64,000 bases of DNA from Cotesia glomerata (lineage: Eukaryota; Arthropoda; Insecta; Hymenoptera; Braconidae), in NCBI RefSeq assembly GCF_020080835.1, contig NC_058164.1, forward strand, positions 3,497,666-3,561,665. The letters run 5' to 3'. The notes below the pieces were generated by a model. That model saw nothing but the letters and a program-made list of their open reading frames with translations, was not told where the DNA came from and searched no databases. Position numbers and translations under genes: made by a program. This document shows, piece by piece, positions 1-11,711 of the stretch (positions are counted from its first letter, which is position 1; each line of letters starts with the position of its first letter).

Positions 1-715
1 ACGGAAAAAAGTAAGCTGTAATAGATAACAGTCGATTTATAATAAGTAATGATCAACTGCTAAAAATTACCATTTCAAAAAGTAAATGTTACAATTTACT
101 CTTCACAAGGAAGAAAATACTATTTCAAACAGTAATATTCGCTATGTCAATGTCTAAAATGTTAAAGTATAATAATTAAGATTCAAACTTTAATATTTAT
201 CATTTCGTACCTAAAAAATGATCTTATGATATGTAAAAAGTATAAAATAAAGTTAATAAATTTCTAATACAAGCAACGTCAATATTTACAAAGTAAAATG
301 GTAAATTTTAAACGCAACGCTAAAAATCAAACTGTAATTATTGACTTGCTTGGACTGGTAAAATGTATATTTTAAAAGTATAATTTTTACTGTTTCAAAT
401 GTTGAATTCTCCCAGAGTGAGACCCCCTTCTCCTTATCTGAGTTCCCTTTCTTCTCATAATATGGATTATATATTGAAATGGCAATTTTTACTGTTTGAA
501 ACTGTAAATTTTTAAGATGAGAGAGTCGTTATTTACTATAGTGACAGCTACTAATCACTTATTTTGGATATTAAATTATAAATTGTGACTTTTATACTTT
601 CTACATTAAGTTCTGTAATATTTATATTTTTGCCACCCCGATGTCCGCTTTACTGTTTGAAACTATAAAAACTAACCGGAATCCGAGTGAATATTACAGT
701 TCACTTTTTTCCGTG
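1..715. mobile_element. CACGGAAAAAAGT-family TIR element, copy 1
   Basis: The window opens one base inside the left terminus (ACGGAAAAAAGTAAGCTGTA), and the copy ends with the matching inverted terminus TTCACTTTTTTCCGTG. The body repeats the word TTTCAAACAGTAAA and its complement several times. Three more copies lie at 29333-30770, 45465-46150 and 46152-46883. No open frame of note, so it is non-autonomous. TIRs at TA sites suggest a Tc1/mariner-like mobiliser, which is inference. Confidence 0.85.
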
Positions 716-1789
716 TGAATCATCCCAACCTGAAACAACTTCTATCCACAGGTTAACATATTTAGCGATAACATCTCTTTGTTCGAATCTTCTCGGTAAC
801 TTTTTCTCCATTAGTTTTGATACACCTTAGGTGTTAAACAGAGCTAAAAATTTTAAGTTAAACACAATAGTGAAGATGGGGACAAAACGACTTGCGTCAA
901 GTCATTCTACAAATCTTTATTTAAATTCGAGTTTTGAGTACTAGGCATTATCGAGAAGTGATCCGTGTTAAAGATTAACCAGCTTTGTTGTCCTCAAGAT
1001 TGTGAACAGATGCGAGTAAATGTCTATAAACTTGACAGCCGCGTCATTTAGTCCATTACCTAAAACCTAAAACTATTATCTTTTATCAGATGATCGGTAT
1101 TTTAACAACAATCGTTTTAGAATAACTTTTGGTATTAAGTATTGTATACTATAATATACTTATACACTTTTCAGAATTTTCATTTTCAGCTCTTCACCTT
1201 TTTTACTAAAAATAATATTGCGTTACTGATATGTTTTCCTTCTTAAACTTTTTCCACGTCATTTTACCTTCAATGGTTTGTCTTTACGTCTTTCACTTTA
1301 GATTTTATGGTGGTGACTATGTATACACTTTATATACACACACGTTCAAATAATAAAGGTATGACAGGGTAGACGCGGGCTTTCTCAGACTTTGCACCTT
1401 GCACAGCTTTGTAATGGAAATTGAGTGAGGTGGATGAGAACTTTGTCGGTGGACTATATATTATATAGTATATCAACGCAATTTCTCGCTACATGTACGG
1501 GAATGGGTGTTTGTGGATGTCTGTGTATATCGACCTAAATTCCAACCTTTTTCATTGACGTCTATAGCGAAAAAATATTTGAAAAATTACTTTGGACTTT
1601 TGTATCGTGAAAATTTGATTTTTACAAGAATTAAATTTTTTTTTTAATTTTAATCATAAGTTATAATTATTTAAATGTATGAATAAAATCAAATCATCAC
1701 AAAAAAAAAGAAATATTTAATCGAAATAAGATTTATTTGTGCTAAAGATATAAGATTTTTTGGATATGGCTTAATGAATATTTATTTCT

Positions 1790-1790
<1 letters not shown>
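716..1790. other. AT-rich unique sequence, no gene seen
   Basis: No open frame, RNA gene or repeat matching elsewhere in the window was recognised. Composition varies, with a slightly GC-richer stretch at 1360-1440. Confidence 0.5.

Positions 1791-1791
<1 letters not shown>

Positions 1792-1850
<59 letters not shown>
1792..1850. repeat. (TA)n microsatellite
   Basis: About 29 uninterrupted TA units directly readable, followed by a degenerate AATATATATT edge. Confidence 0.98.
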
Positions 1851-1858
<8 letters not shown>

Positions 1859-3032
1859 TTTGAGCGATTTAATTGCGTAAAATAAATAGTTTATTTATAG
1901 TAAAGATATAGTTTATTTGTGGTAAATAAACTATAGTTGACGAAAATAATGAACTTTTAAAATTTATTTTATCAATTTTCAGAAATTATAATGGTTTTAA
2001 AATGAAAAAGAAAATTATTTTTTATTTTTTTAGTAAAATATAATATTTTAAACAACTTACCATATAAGCCAGGTATGACTTTTTCTAATTCCCAATTAAT
2101 TAATAGTTCATCCATGCAAATAAACTATTTTTTGAAACGTCACTGTACACGGAGAAAATTTTATAGTAGAGTTTATTATCTAGTTATGTTAAAATTTATT
2201 AACTGAATTCGATAGAAGTAAATATTATTTAAATAGTTAAATAAACCACCTGAATTGTAGTATTTACCATCCTGATGGTAACTACTACTATTATGATGGT
2301 AATCAGTAATAATAACTGTTATTATTTTAATTAGTTACTATTATTATCAAAATCGTAATTCCTAATATAACCTGATGGTTGCAGTTACCATCAGTAATAA
2401 TAATAACTACTATTTAAGCTAGTAAAAAATATTAAAAAAATTAAGAATCTGCGTTACCGTAGATGCATTTCTGAATAAACTAAAAGCAGCTGTAGTGCAG
2501 TGTAGTGCACAAAAAATCCGGATTAAATTCGGATTGAAATTATATTTATAAATTTTTATTTGTCTAAAACAAGTTTCAACGCCAAATTTTTCAAAAAGAA
2601 TCTGAAATTTCCAAAAAAATCAAAATTTTCAATAAAATTCAAATTAAAATTTCAAAAAAAAATTTTTAAATAAAAAAAATCAAATTTTCAAAAAAAACTT
2701 TTGAAGGGAATTTAAAATATTTTAATATTTCAAAGAAAAAAATGTACATTAGCTAAAATATGGATGTAAATAAAGGATTTAATTAAATAAATTTATATTA
2801 TTTTTTCTTTCCGAATTTTTACGATCTGAGATGGTTACAGTTACCATCTTTGATTGTAACAGTTATAATTTATAATAATTACAATTATTATTTTCAATAG
2901 TAATCGTTACCATTATTAATAGTAACTATTACAATTGTCAATGATACCACCTATTATTTTGTTACTAATTTATTTTATTACCATTTTAGATAGTAGGAGT
3001 TACTATTTTTGTATAGTAGGTAGTATAATTAA

Positions 3033-3120
3033 TTTTTCTGCTCTCTGGCCGGAAAGTGGCAACTTTCTGGCCGCTGCGCTAAACAAAGTTGCCACATTCC
3101 GGCTACGTCGAGCAGAAAAA
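3033..3120. repeat. Inverted repeat hairpin 1 of the 2-kb element
   Basis: Left arm TTTTTCTGCTCTCTGGCCGG pairs with a right arm ending CCGGCTACGTCGAGCAGAAA plus two more A. The arms continue inward through GTGGCAACTTT/AAAGTTGCCAC with a short GC-rich loop. This is much richer in GC than the surroundings. Confidence 0.85.
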
Positions 3121-3265
3121 TAGTATACACACCTTGGCCAGTAAAAAGTAAAGCCTCAGACCACATGTTTGTTAACCTCGGCTTCGCCTCGGCCAACAAT
3201 TACATGTGATCTGAGACTTTTCTTATTTTACTGGCCTAGGTATGTAATATACTATTTCTTGCTCT
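3110..3265. repeat. Inverted repeat hairpin 2 of the 2-kb element
   Basis: Outer arms GAGCAGAAAAATAGTATAC and GTAATATACTATTTCTTGCTC bracket inner arms CTTGGCCAGTAAAA/TTTTACTGGCCTAGG and CTCAGACCACATG/ACATGTGATCTGAG. The apex is CCTCGGCTTCGCCTCGG. Its left edge overlaps hairpin 1. Confidence 0.85.
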
Positions 3266-3280
3266 CCTAGCCGAAAGTAC

Positions 3281-3314
3281 GCTCTTCCTGGCAACAATTT
3301 ACTCCAGGAAGAGC
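3281..3314. repeat. Short hairpin GCTCTTCCTGG / CCAGGAAGAGC
   Basis: An 11-bp stem with a ~12-base AT loop. It sits just inside a longer inverted segment whose partner lies near 3965-3997. Confidence 0.8.
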
Positions 3315-3984
3315 AACTTTTATGGCCTGCTCTAACGCATGCGCGCTACGCATATTTTCTGGCTCGGCAGCACAGAACCTCGCTTTCTTTCGCATTTTCG
3401 TGGCGCGACCGGCCTATACAGCGAGTTTCAACTGTATATATAACAGTCACAACATCGTCTGTATGTAACATGTCAGCGCATAAACTAACCAAAAAATGTC
3501 AAAAAAATAAAAATAATTTTTAACTAGATCATTGTTAATGAACTATTTAATAATAATACTGCACAAATAATTTATATAAAAAGTTTAAAAAATAAAACAT
3601 AATAGTTTTGTGAATTTTATTTGCTTTTTTTTTTATATTTTGATAGTTAGTAAAGCAATGTTTATAAAACGATCCATGTACTCTACAAACTTGTAATAAT
3701 TTAATTTCAATCTTTCTTAGCCGTCGATTACTAATTAAAAAATAATTTTTAATCAACTTAAAAAAATAAATTCTGTAATTAGAATGAGTTTAAATATTTG
3801 TGACAAATTTTGTGCATGATATCACTCTTAATCAGAGCATTTGTTAGTAAAGTTTAAAATAACATTTTTTTTCAATTTATTAACTTTTATTTTTTTTTTT
3901 ATACCCGCCCCGACCAGCAAAGCCTCGGCTTCGCCTCAGTTTTGCAAAACCCCTTCTACGGGGTTGCGTACTTTCGGCTGGAGA

Positions 3985-4130
3985 GCAAGAAAAATAGTAT
4001 ACAACCCAAGGCTAAAATGTTGGATACCCTGACGTATGGGATATGATGGCCGAGGCTACGCCTCGGCCATCATATCCCATACGCCAGGTAATCCAACTTT
4101 CTAGCCTTGGGTTGTAATATACTATTTCTC
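3985..4130. repeat. Inverted repeat hairpin 3, about 70-bp arms
   Basis: Arms start AGAAAAATAGTATACAACCC and end GTTGTAATATACTATTTCT. They pair through AAGGCT, TTGGATACC, GACGTATGGGATATGATGGC and their complements, meeting at GAGGCTACGCCTC. It shares the outer word AATAGTATAC with hairpin 2 but has a different interior. Confidence 0.9.
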
Positions 4131-4134
4131 CGTG

Positions 4135-5885
4135 TAGCTTTAAGTTGTAATGAAAAAAATCAGCACTTCGTAATAATGGCGGTCACTTTTGGCGCGGCTC
4201 AAGTGACGTCATGAGAGCAGTAGTTGAGAGTTTCAATACCAAAGATGTCGTTGTTTTCGACAAATTTAGCATCTTCACCACAAATAAATGATATACTTCT
4301 GACGAATAATAAAAAAATCCAAGTTAACTGTTATATTTACTTGCACCAAATCTATAAGTTGTCATAAGGAAATATTTAAAAAAACGACTCAAATAAATTG
4401 ATTTATTTGTGACAAATATTTCTTTTTTTCTGTGTTCACAATAAATTATAAAACTGTTCTATTAAATATTAAATTTAAATTTACTTATTTAAAATTGAAT
4501 TTAAAAAATAAAAGTTAAAAACTTTGAAAACAAATTACAAAATTATTCTGTTTAATTTAAATATTCAATATTAAATTTAAATTAAATCATTTGAAATTTA
4601 ATTCAATCATTGAAAACTTCAATATATATTACAAAATTGTTCTATTAAAATTAAATTATTTAAAAATAAATTTACAAAAAATATAATTAAATGAATATTA
4701 ATTCACCGAATCACTTTATTACGCAATAAACTCCATACAATAATTCTTGATTGCATTTAAAAAACAACCATTGTTATAAAACTAATATTTATTTTTTTTT
4801 ACTCGTCATATTTCTTCGCTTCTCATAAAACGCACATGTACAAGAACTTTTTGATTTAGCGGCACAATTAGTTGCGGTGACAAGATAAAATTAACATAAA
4901 CATAAGTGGATGAAATTTTTTATTAGCGTTTGGGCTTGGCAAGCAGTTATCGGTTTCTTTTGAGCCCCACACCCGGTTGTACATTTGAAAAAAGTAAACC
5001 CGAGGGGCGACCGGTGAAAAATTATGCAAATATCTCACTAACGAACTCGAAGCGTCAAAAAAAGGTAATAAATATAAATTACTGGAAATATAATGACTGA
5101 CATGCTGTTGTGTTTTTTTTTTAATGCGAAGTAAATTTAGTTAATTTCAATAATTAATTAATATTTGAATAACAATTAATATAAATTGCTTTTCTTAATT
5201 TTTTAGTCCAAGGAAAAATTTTGTAATTGAATTTATCAAACAAATTGGAGGATTTTATTGAACGGAGTTTCAAAAATGAAATGTAAATATCAATACAAGA
5301 AATTTATATATTATGTAAATGGAAGACTGGATTGCGAAATAACTAATTGTCTGTTTATATAAATTCAATCCGATATAAACTCTCAGTAAATATAAGCGCG
5401 AGGTAGTCAAAGTGCATGAACAAGCAATTCTATAATTTAATCTCGTCGGAGAAATTTCAAGTATATATTCGATATAAAATCGTTATCGTTATCGCGATGG
5501 AGATGACAGTGTGTATGTATATATTATCGTTTTGTGATGGGTAACCCGCGAACGATCAGATGTATAAATAGGAAATGAAAGGAATGAAATTTTAATCGAA
5601 ATTATACTCGATTTTTTACGTGTACCTACTGGAAATTACTGTGAGAAAGGGAAATTGGAAAAAAGAAGAAATATATACAGCGGTCGCGACTCACTTTTCA
5701 CTCAATATTCGTGATATCTACGGAAATCGAATTCACTGAGTACTTTACTATGTACAACTAACACACTCTTAAACTAACTGTACACTTTACACTCTTGCCA
5801 ATTGACATTTCAATATCTAAATTTTTAGTATTATTATTTCTTATCTCTATAAAATTTTCATGCTTGCATGAATAATATTATTAAA
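4135..5885. other. AT-rich unique sequence, no gene seen
   Basis: No coding frame or element boundary recognised. A GC-richer patch with CpGs lies at 4165-4260, and 4920-5030 is also less AT-rich. The remainder is T/A homopolymer-rich filler. Confidence 0.5.
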
Positions 5886-5887
5886 AA

Positions 5888-5912
5888 AAGGCCATTCGGC
5901 AGCCGAAATGGA
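5888..5912. repeat. Small hairpin CCATTCGGC/GCCGAAATGG
   Basis: A near-perfect stem in otherwise AT-rich DNA, lying about 45 bases before a run of A. Possibly the scar of a small element; no partner copy was found. Confidence 0.5.
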
Positions 5913-5953
5913 AGTAGATTTCATAATGAATAGAAAAAAACTACAAGAATTGT

Positions 5954-5957
<4 letters not shown>

Positions 5958-5986
<29 letters not shown>
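5958..5986. repeat. A-homopolymer of about 29
   Basis: Uninterrupted run of A. It could be the poly(A) tail of a retrotransposed sequence on the plus strand, but no recognisable body precedes it. Confidence 0.9.
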
Positions 5987-5988
<2 letters not shown>

Positions 5989-6556
5989 GCAACAGCAAAT
6001 TTCATAATTGGCGTAGCGGAATAGGATTTAATTTTAAGACTAAAAATATGATATGGTACTCAAATTGAAGCTTATTTAAAGAGCTTTCAGATGCAGTTTA
6101 CAGAGATTCAATAAGTTATCCCATTCAAAAGTTATTCGAGTAAGAAAGTGAAGAAGTATGAATTTTTAAGATTTTGAAAATTTTTAAATCCTGGCATTTC
6201 TGTATTACTTGACTGATTAAGCTCATCTTCAAACTTGACTTCGGTATTCACCTGTAGAAGAAGTATGCTGAGTTTGGTAAAGATCAGTTGTAAATTGGCG
6301 ACGCTATTGTCGTGACAAGCTGCGTTATATCGTATATATATATAAATTTTTGAACCATATGTATTTTCTGACTCAGCTCATCGAGTTAAATCGGAATACA
6401 GCAAAATTTTTCAAAAATTCCGTCATGAGGACCAATGCAATAGTTAGATTTCTATGAAATCTACTAAAAATTCATATCTTGAATGCATTCTTGAGTTATT
6501 AAAAATTTTTTTAATTTATTTATTTGAATAACGATTTTTTATCAGAAAATTCTCCC

Positions 6557-6708
6557 CACGGAAAAATTATGTATCCTAGAATATATGCTGGGAATATATC
6601 CTAGTATATATTCAAGGATATATGCTGAGTATATGAAAATTCGCCGAAAAATATATCTTAGGATATATTCTAGAATATATCCTCCGATATATCCTAGAAT
6701 ATATCCTA

Positions 6709-6774
<66 letters not shown>

Positions 6775-6915
6775 ATGGATATATTCGGGATATATAATGG
6801 AATATACACTAGCACATATATCCTAGCATATATTTTTTGGCGAATTTTCGTATATTCCAGCATATATTCTAGGATATATTCCCAGCATATATTCTAGGAT
6901 ATATAATTTTTCCGT
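6557..6915. mobile_element. Foldback element CACGGAAAAATTATRTATCC with (TA)n centre
   Basis: Left CACGGAAAAATTATGTATCC and right GGATATATAATTTTTCCGTA are inverted, and the arms continue inward. The words ATATATCCTAGAATATA and GCTGGGAATATAT recur on both sides, as do GAAAATTCGCC and GGCGAATTTTC. The centre (about 6712-6771) is a TA microsatellite. CCCC and GGGG flank the termini, so the true TIR may extend two to four bases outward. Confidence 0.8.
6712..6771. repeat. (TA)n microsatellite at foldback centre
   Basis: About 30 TA units, at the axis of symmetry of the surrounding element. Confidence 0.95.
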
Positions 6916-6920
6916 AGGGG

Positions 6921-8635
6921 TCCGCTCACAAAAAAGATTTCTATTATTCATATAAAGTAATCCAAGCGATGTAAAATTGAATGATAATTAAATAATGCAA
7001 TAATACCGCGAATGGATGTGTTCATTAATAATTGAAAATGAAACTTTAATTAATCCTCCTATACAACCACATATTTTTACACTCGCCACAATATGAAAAT
7101 TAAAACGATGATAAAATAATATCCATTTACATCTCGTCAACGATGCGCTTTCCAGATTTTCCGGCAATCGAATTTAAAATAATGAAAAGTATCAACCACA
7201 ATTTTAATTTCAAAATTCACTTTATATTAATGAAAACCCTTTTATTAAAATTTAATTTCCTCACTCAACCACTATCTTCAATATTCAACAAATGGTATTA
7301 TTAATCATTACATCAATGCAACTACGAATTACGGTATTTAAAATCTCATAAAATTTTCTTTGTTTACTCTATAAAACCGAATAATCTCAAGCTTGGCATT
7401 TAGAGTTAAAACTCAAAGGTTATTTTGATATTGCGATATTCAAGTAGTTTTCATTTCTCGTCCTCAAATAAATGTTTGTACTCCGCCCTCGTTCGAGTGA
7501 AGCATACTTGAACTGACAGTAATTTGTATTATTGCATTTTCTTATTATATCCGCTTGCGTTTACAGCAAATAACTAAATATATATAAGGCGGCTTTTTAT
7601 TTGTGTTCTATCACTGCGACATTTCATTTCCGTGTCAAATGAATTTTGAATTTGCATAGAAATTTTAAATACATTAATAAGACAGCAATTTTAACTTGGC
7701 TCATCGGAAGCGATCAATTATTGAAAGTGTTTGAAAGTATTTATATTCAGCAGTGTCTATTATTCATGCTCGCTATTATTCCGATCGCTAAGTATATATT
7801 GGGTGTCGTGTGAAACCAAGAGAAACGTGAGCAGGGTGGCCTACATCTGTCTTACAAGTCGACGACCTGAACCTAGAACCCAAGTATGGCCAGCAAAAAA
7901 GCTACCGTCTACCATCTCTACATCTACAATTTACCATTTAGCATGTACTGGTGCCAGTAAATGGAGTAGAGTACAGAATGCACCAGAATTATGCGCTATA
8001 CTTTGGCTCTAACAAGAAACAATAAAGAGCAGCTACTTTGCAAACGCAAATCTGGACGGGTCACGAGTATAGGGTCGAATAAATGTACCTTTCAAAGGTT
8101 CTCTTGGTGCATGGTTTACATTGGTTGTTACACAGTTACAAGAGTTCATTGTTTGCATACTAAAAGTTGGCAACTCTTACCTCCTACCTCCTGTCGTCGT
8201 GATTGCTTCGGAAGTTGTTGATCACTGACACAGGAAATTGGTGAATTGAAATGGCGAACAAGGACCAAATGGTAGAAATTCATATAATTGACTTGCTCTA
8301 TTTGAGCTTCGCTGAGTTTAAATGCTTCTTGATGCTCTATTGAGTTTATAATTCTAAGATGGAAGATGGAAACTCGGACTTGATTGAAATTCGGGACTCT
8401 AGTATGCACACATAATATGAAGCTACTTCTATCAACCACAATGTTCTTGGACTTGGTTCGTCGATATTCAATTTAAAATACTATTGATATAAGTGTTTCT
8501 TTGAATTTTATTGTGAAAACTTTGAATTAGCGGTGTAAAAATTGAATTACATCATTTATTATGATAACCATATTATGAATATCGTATTTTGACACAAATA
8601 AAAAATTTATTTAAACGTTATATCAATAATTTTTT
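6921..8635. other. Unique sequence with a GC-richer segment at 7730-8450
   Basis: Frames of 76-97 codons exist on both strands of 7731-8439, but they overlap one another, lack recognisable motifs and give no consistent splice pattern. The segment is single copy in this window and carries none of its repeats. It may be unannotated exon, regulatory or simply older unique DNA. Confidence 0.45.
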
Positions 8636-8637
8636 AT

Positions 8638-8705
8638 ACATTTTATTTATTTATTTATTAAGTTTAAATGCCAAAGCGCGAAGCCGAGTGGCAAAAATAA
8701 TATAT
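8638..8705 (-). mobile_element. Probable 3' remnant of a non-LTR retrotransposon
   Basis: On the minus strand this reads TTGCCACTCGGC...GCTTTGGCAT followed by AATAAATAAATAAATAAA: a TGCCA/TGGCA stem then a short tandem A-rich tail. Many insect LINEs end this way. A similar arrangement lies at 60715-60790. No reverse-transcriptase frame is attached, so the clade cannot be given. Confidence 0.35.
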
Positions 8706-9210
8706 ATAAAGTTTTACTTCACATAAATACGACCAATACATATGTATTAAAATATAAAATTTACATGGTACTTAAATGGACATTTGAGGGTGTACTGGCA
8801 AAACTGACTTCAAATTCGGATTCAGCGCGTCAAAATACATAAAGATAGGTATGTCCGGTCAAAAGTACAGACCACTTTTTTTTTTGTGGCCAGGTGTAAT
8901 TTTTATGATTTTTAGTGAAATAAACAAAATTATGCCTATAAAAGTTAAGAAAACAATGTGTGACTTAGAAAAATATAAAAAGTCTATGAGTATCATCTAG
9001 AACAAATTTTAATCTTGGTTTGTAGTTATTTCAATTGTTACATATGTAATACAAACTTTATTAAAAAATTATACAATTTTACACCTAGCATTACAATAAT
9101 TAATAGTTTTATGAATTAATGAATATACCGTTTAATAGTAGTAATTTAGTGAATAAAAACATTCATAAAGTAAAATATCTTCAACATCGAAAAATATTTT
9201 AATACCGGAA
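8706..9210. other. AT-rich flank, no gene seen
   Basis: Contains a GC-richer phrase at 8770-8900 (GACTTCAAATTCGGATTCAG and following) that looks repeat-derived but has no second copy here. Confidence 0.4.
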
Positions 9211-9365
9211 AATTTTTAACTTCCCGCTAAGAAAATCGAAGATTTTCAAAATTCGGGAAGTTATTGGTTTCACCCCGTTTTGCGAAAATTGAGTTTTCAT
9301 CAGATCTCGACGTTTTAAGGTTACAGAAAGCTTCCCTGACTATTCCCGTGATGGTGTCCGTGCGG

Positions 9366-9420
<55 letters not shown>

Positions 9421-10083
9421 CTTCTTCTAACTTTTGAACTTCTTGACCGATCGGATCGAAATAGGCGGCGATCTAAAGAATATCATTGCCATTAAATTTC
9501 GTGAAAATTTGAATCAATTCGGTTTGCGAGATTTTGAAAAATCTCAAAAATAAAATTTCCAAAAAATCGTTTTTTTGGAATAACTTCTAAACGGTTGCAC
9601 CGATCAATTCCAAAAACTATTCCGCTCTTAAGTTTAAAAAACCACGTTGATTGCCACCAGTCCCGTCAAAATCGGTTGATTCGTTCGAGAGTTATCGAAA
9701 ACGAAAAATGAAAAAAAAAGTGTTTTTTTGGAATTACTTCGAAATTCCTTGTTCGATCGATTTGAACTTAGAAATCCGTTATGAGGTTTCAAAAACTGCG
9801 ATGAATACCACCAACCGCGTGAAAATCGCTTCATTCATTCAAAAGTAATTGCGGTTTGAAAATTCAAAAAATAGTGTTTCATCAAACTTCTATCAGACTT
9901 TTGAGCTCGAAAGCATAAAGAAGCTATCTCTTTGAGCTCGGAGAACTCAAAATAACGCAGAAATTGTACTATTGAGCTCGAAGAGCTCAAAAAAAAAATA
10001 AGTGAAATGTTGAGCGTTTAGGTATGGAGTTAGCGGGAAGTTGCAGGGATGGCCTTTAGGGTCAACCGTTTTCCTAATTTTTA
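9211..10083. mobile_element. AACTTCCCGCTAAG repeat, copy 1, flanked by AATTTTT
   Basis: Starts AATTTTTAACTTCCCGCTAA and ends TTAGCGGGAAGTT, a short GC-rich conserved tail, then CTAATTTTT. Short TIRs AACTTCCCGCTAA/TTAGCGGGAAGTT are visible. Inside are a (GT)n array, a phrase CTTGACCGATCGG, and GAGCTCGAAGAGCTC-type hairpins at about 9900-10000. It aligns along its length with 41292-42170. The AATTTTT on both sides is probably a target duplication, because removing the element rejoins the ACACCG-type element around it. Confidence 0.8.
9367..9416. repeat. (TG)n microsatellite
   Basis: About 25 TG units inside the AACTTCCCGC repeat. The second copy has a shorter GTAT/GT array at the same place (41450-41478). 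Confidence 0.95.
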
Positions 10084-10217
10084 ACACCGCTTTAATACCG
10101 GAAAAAAATATTTACACCGGCAGCGGTGTTATTTTAACACCGCTTTCGGTGTTGGAATTTAACACCGCAAATTTTAACACCTACACCGCTTTGGACTTAC
10201 CCCGGTCTTTTTTACAG
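10084..10217. mobile_element. Right part of a CACTGTAAAAAAGACCGG element rich in AACACCGC
   Basis: Reading from the right on the minus strand it begins CACTGTAAAAAAGACCGGGG. The word TTTTAACACCGC or its complement then recurs at least five times. The same word and TTTAATACCGGAA stand on the far side of the inserted AACTTCCCGC repeat (about 9190-9210), so the host element was split. Its left terminus is not visible. Confidence 0.55.
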
Positions 10218-11711
10218 TGCATAAGTAGTTTAAATAAAAACCCATCATGAAATAATGATATCATATCAATATTGTTATATTTAAATAGAAAAATCTTTTT
10301 TTTTTTTTTTTTTTAATACTTAAGGAAATACTTACATAGTTCAAATATAATAAAATTTATGAGATAAAATTTTCTTTTACTACTATACTATATAATTTTT
10401 ACACGAAATGTATTTTAAAAAATCAGTCGTTTTTTAATAATTGAATGTGACATAAGATTTATAAAATAGCAAGCATAGAAAAGAATTCTTATGGTAGTTA
10501 AAGTATAGGTCGGAAATTTAAAATCTGAGTTAAGTTTCCGAATTCGGTAACTTATTTTAGTACTGTTTTTAGATAAAACGATTTTCGTTTCAATAACAAA
10601 TAAATGACCAATGACAAATAAAAAAAAAAAGAATTGAATTGTCTAACAAAATCTTCAACCTAAAAATTCTCTTATAATAAAACTGAGAGAAAAATTTTCC
10701 CAAGCAATAAATAAAAGAAAAGTTCAATACAAAAATCCATCCACTTAACCTATTTAGTTTAATGCTAAAAAACTCGATTAAGATAAGAAATCAGTATTCA
10801 AAATCAGGAAGAGTTTAATTTCTATAAATATTTTCTTTTCTTTTCCAAGAGCACAGATTTGATCTTAAGGACCAGAGCAACATAAGCATTATAGATCTAA
10901 AAATAGCATTGTCCTGAGCTGATGCACGGTGTTAGTGCCCAATCGATCAGACAAATTGAGGAGCAAAAGGATGTAGAGAATAAAATGCAAACCCCAGGTA
11001 CACAACTATTTCAATGGAATTCAACAAATATCCAGGGGCACGCGATCGGTAAAAAGATCTCAAAATTTACTCGCCCCCTTCTCCCTGCAAAAAAAAAAAA
11101 AAATAGAAAACTCTTCAATCATATAATACATAATCTTTTATATTTCATTTTATTATACTATATTTATTCAGTCCTTTTTTATTTTATTTCTCCTCGTATT
11201 TATATTTTCAATCATCACTTTATTCGACGGACGACAATCACAAACTGACAATGACAACAACGCCATGGTCGACCGACGCGACTTGAGAGCAACGTTTTAA
11301 GAGGAGCTTCAGGAACAGATTAGAGGTTTCTGGTGCATACACGGTAGCACACGCGTCAACGGTTTAGGTTAGAATGACATGGGAGAACCACATCAGTTGG
11401 ACAACTCGACATTGTCGCTTTTGATCAAAGAGATATTTATAGGTATAGTTGTATACTTGTACTTATAAACTAGAGTTTACCCCCAAGCCACTTTAAGGAA
11501 AATCTTAAATCTGTATAACAATTTAATCCTGCAGGTTGTCGAAGCCTTTTTTTATTCATTTTTTCAAATCAAAATTACTGATTTTTTTTTTAACTTCTCC
11601 TTAATAGAATTTTTTTTTTTTCATATACTAAAAATTTATGGATGATTTTTAATTGATTTAATCCTTCCGGAGAGAAATTCTCGTAGAGAAAGATTTTATT
11701 TTTATTGCTAA
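10218..11711. other. Unique AT-rich sequence, no gene seen
   Basis: A less AT-rich patch at 10840-11060 and 11230-11410 contains only short frames (longest 108 codons, low complexity at its end). Nothing recognised. Confidence 0.45.

Larger units (their letters stand above)
2148..4134. mobile_element. 2-kb CACGGAGAAA TIR element with internal hairpin mosaic
   Basis: The left end CACGGAGAAAATTTTATAGT and the right end ACTATTTCTCCGTG form short TIRs, each flanked by TA (2146-2147 and 4135-4136). The left third repeats a word of the type GGTAACTATTA in both orientations (about 2268-2420 and 2830-3010). The right part holds several GC-rich hairpins listed separately. A non-palindromic GC-rich stretch with many CpGs lies at about 3320-3430. 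No transposase frame. Non-autonomous element; the terminal pattern is shared with the other CACGG/CACTG families here. Confidence 0.75.

Noticed and set aside
6585..6863. Frames of Ile-Tyr repeats on both strands
   Set aside because: Direct translation of the TA microsatellite and ATATATCC repeats of a foldback element.
7731..8439. Cluster of 76-97-codon frames on both strands
   Set aside because: Mutually overlapping and without recognisable sequence; kept only as a GC-richer unique region.
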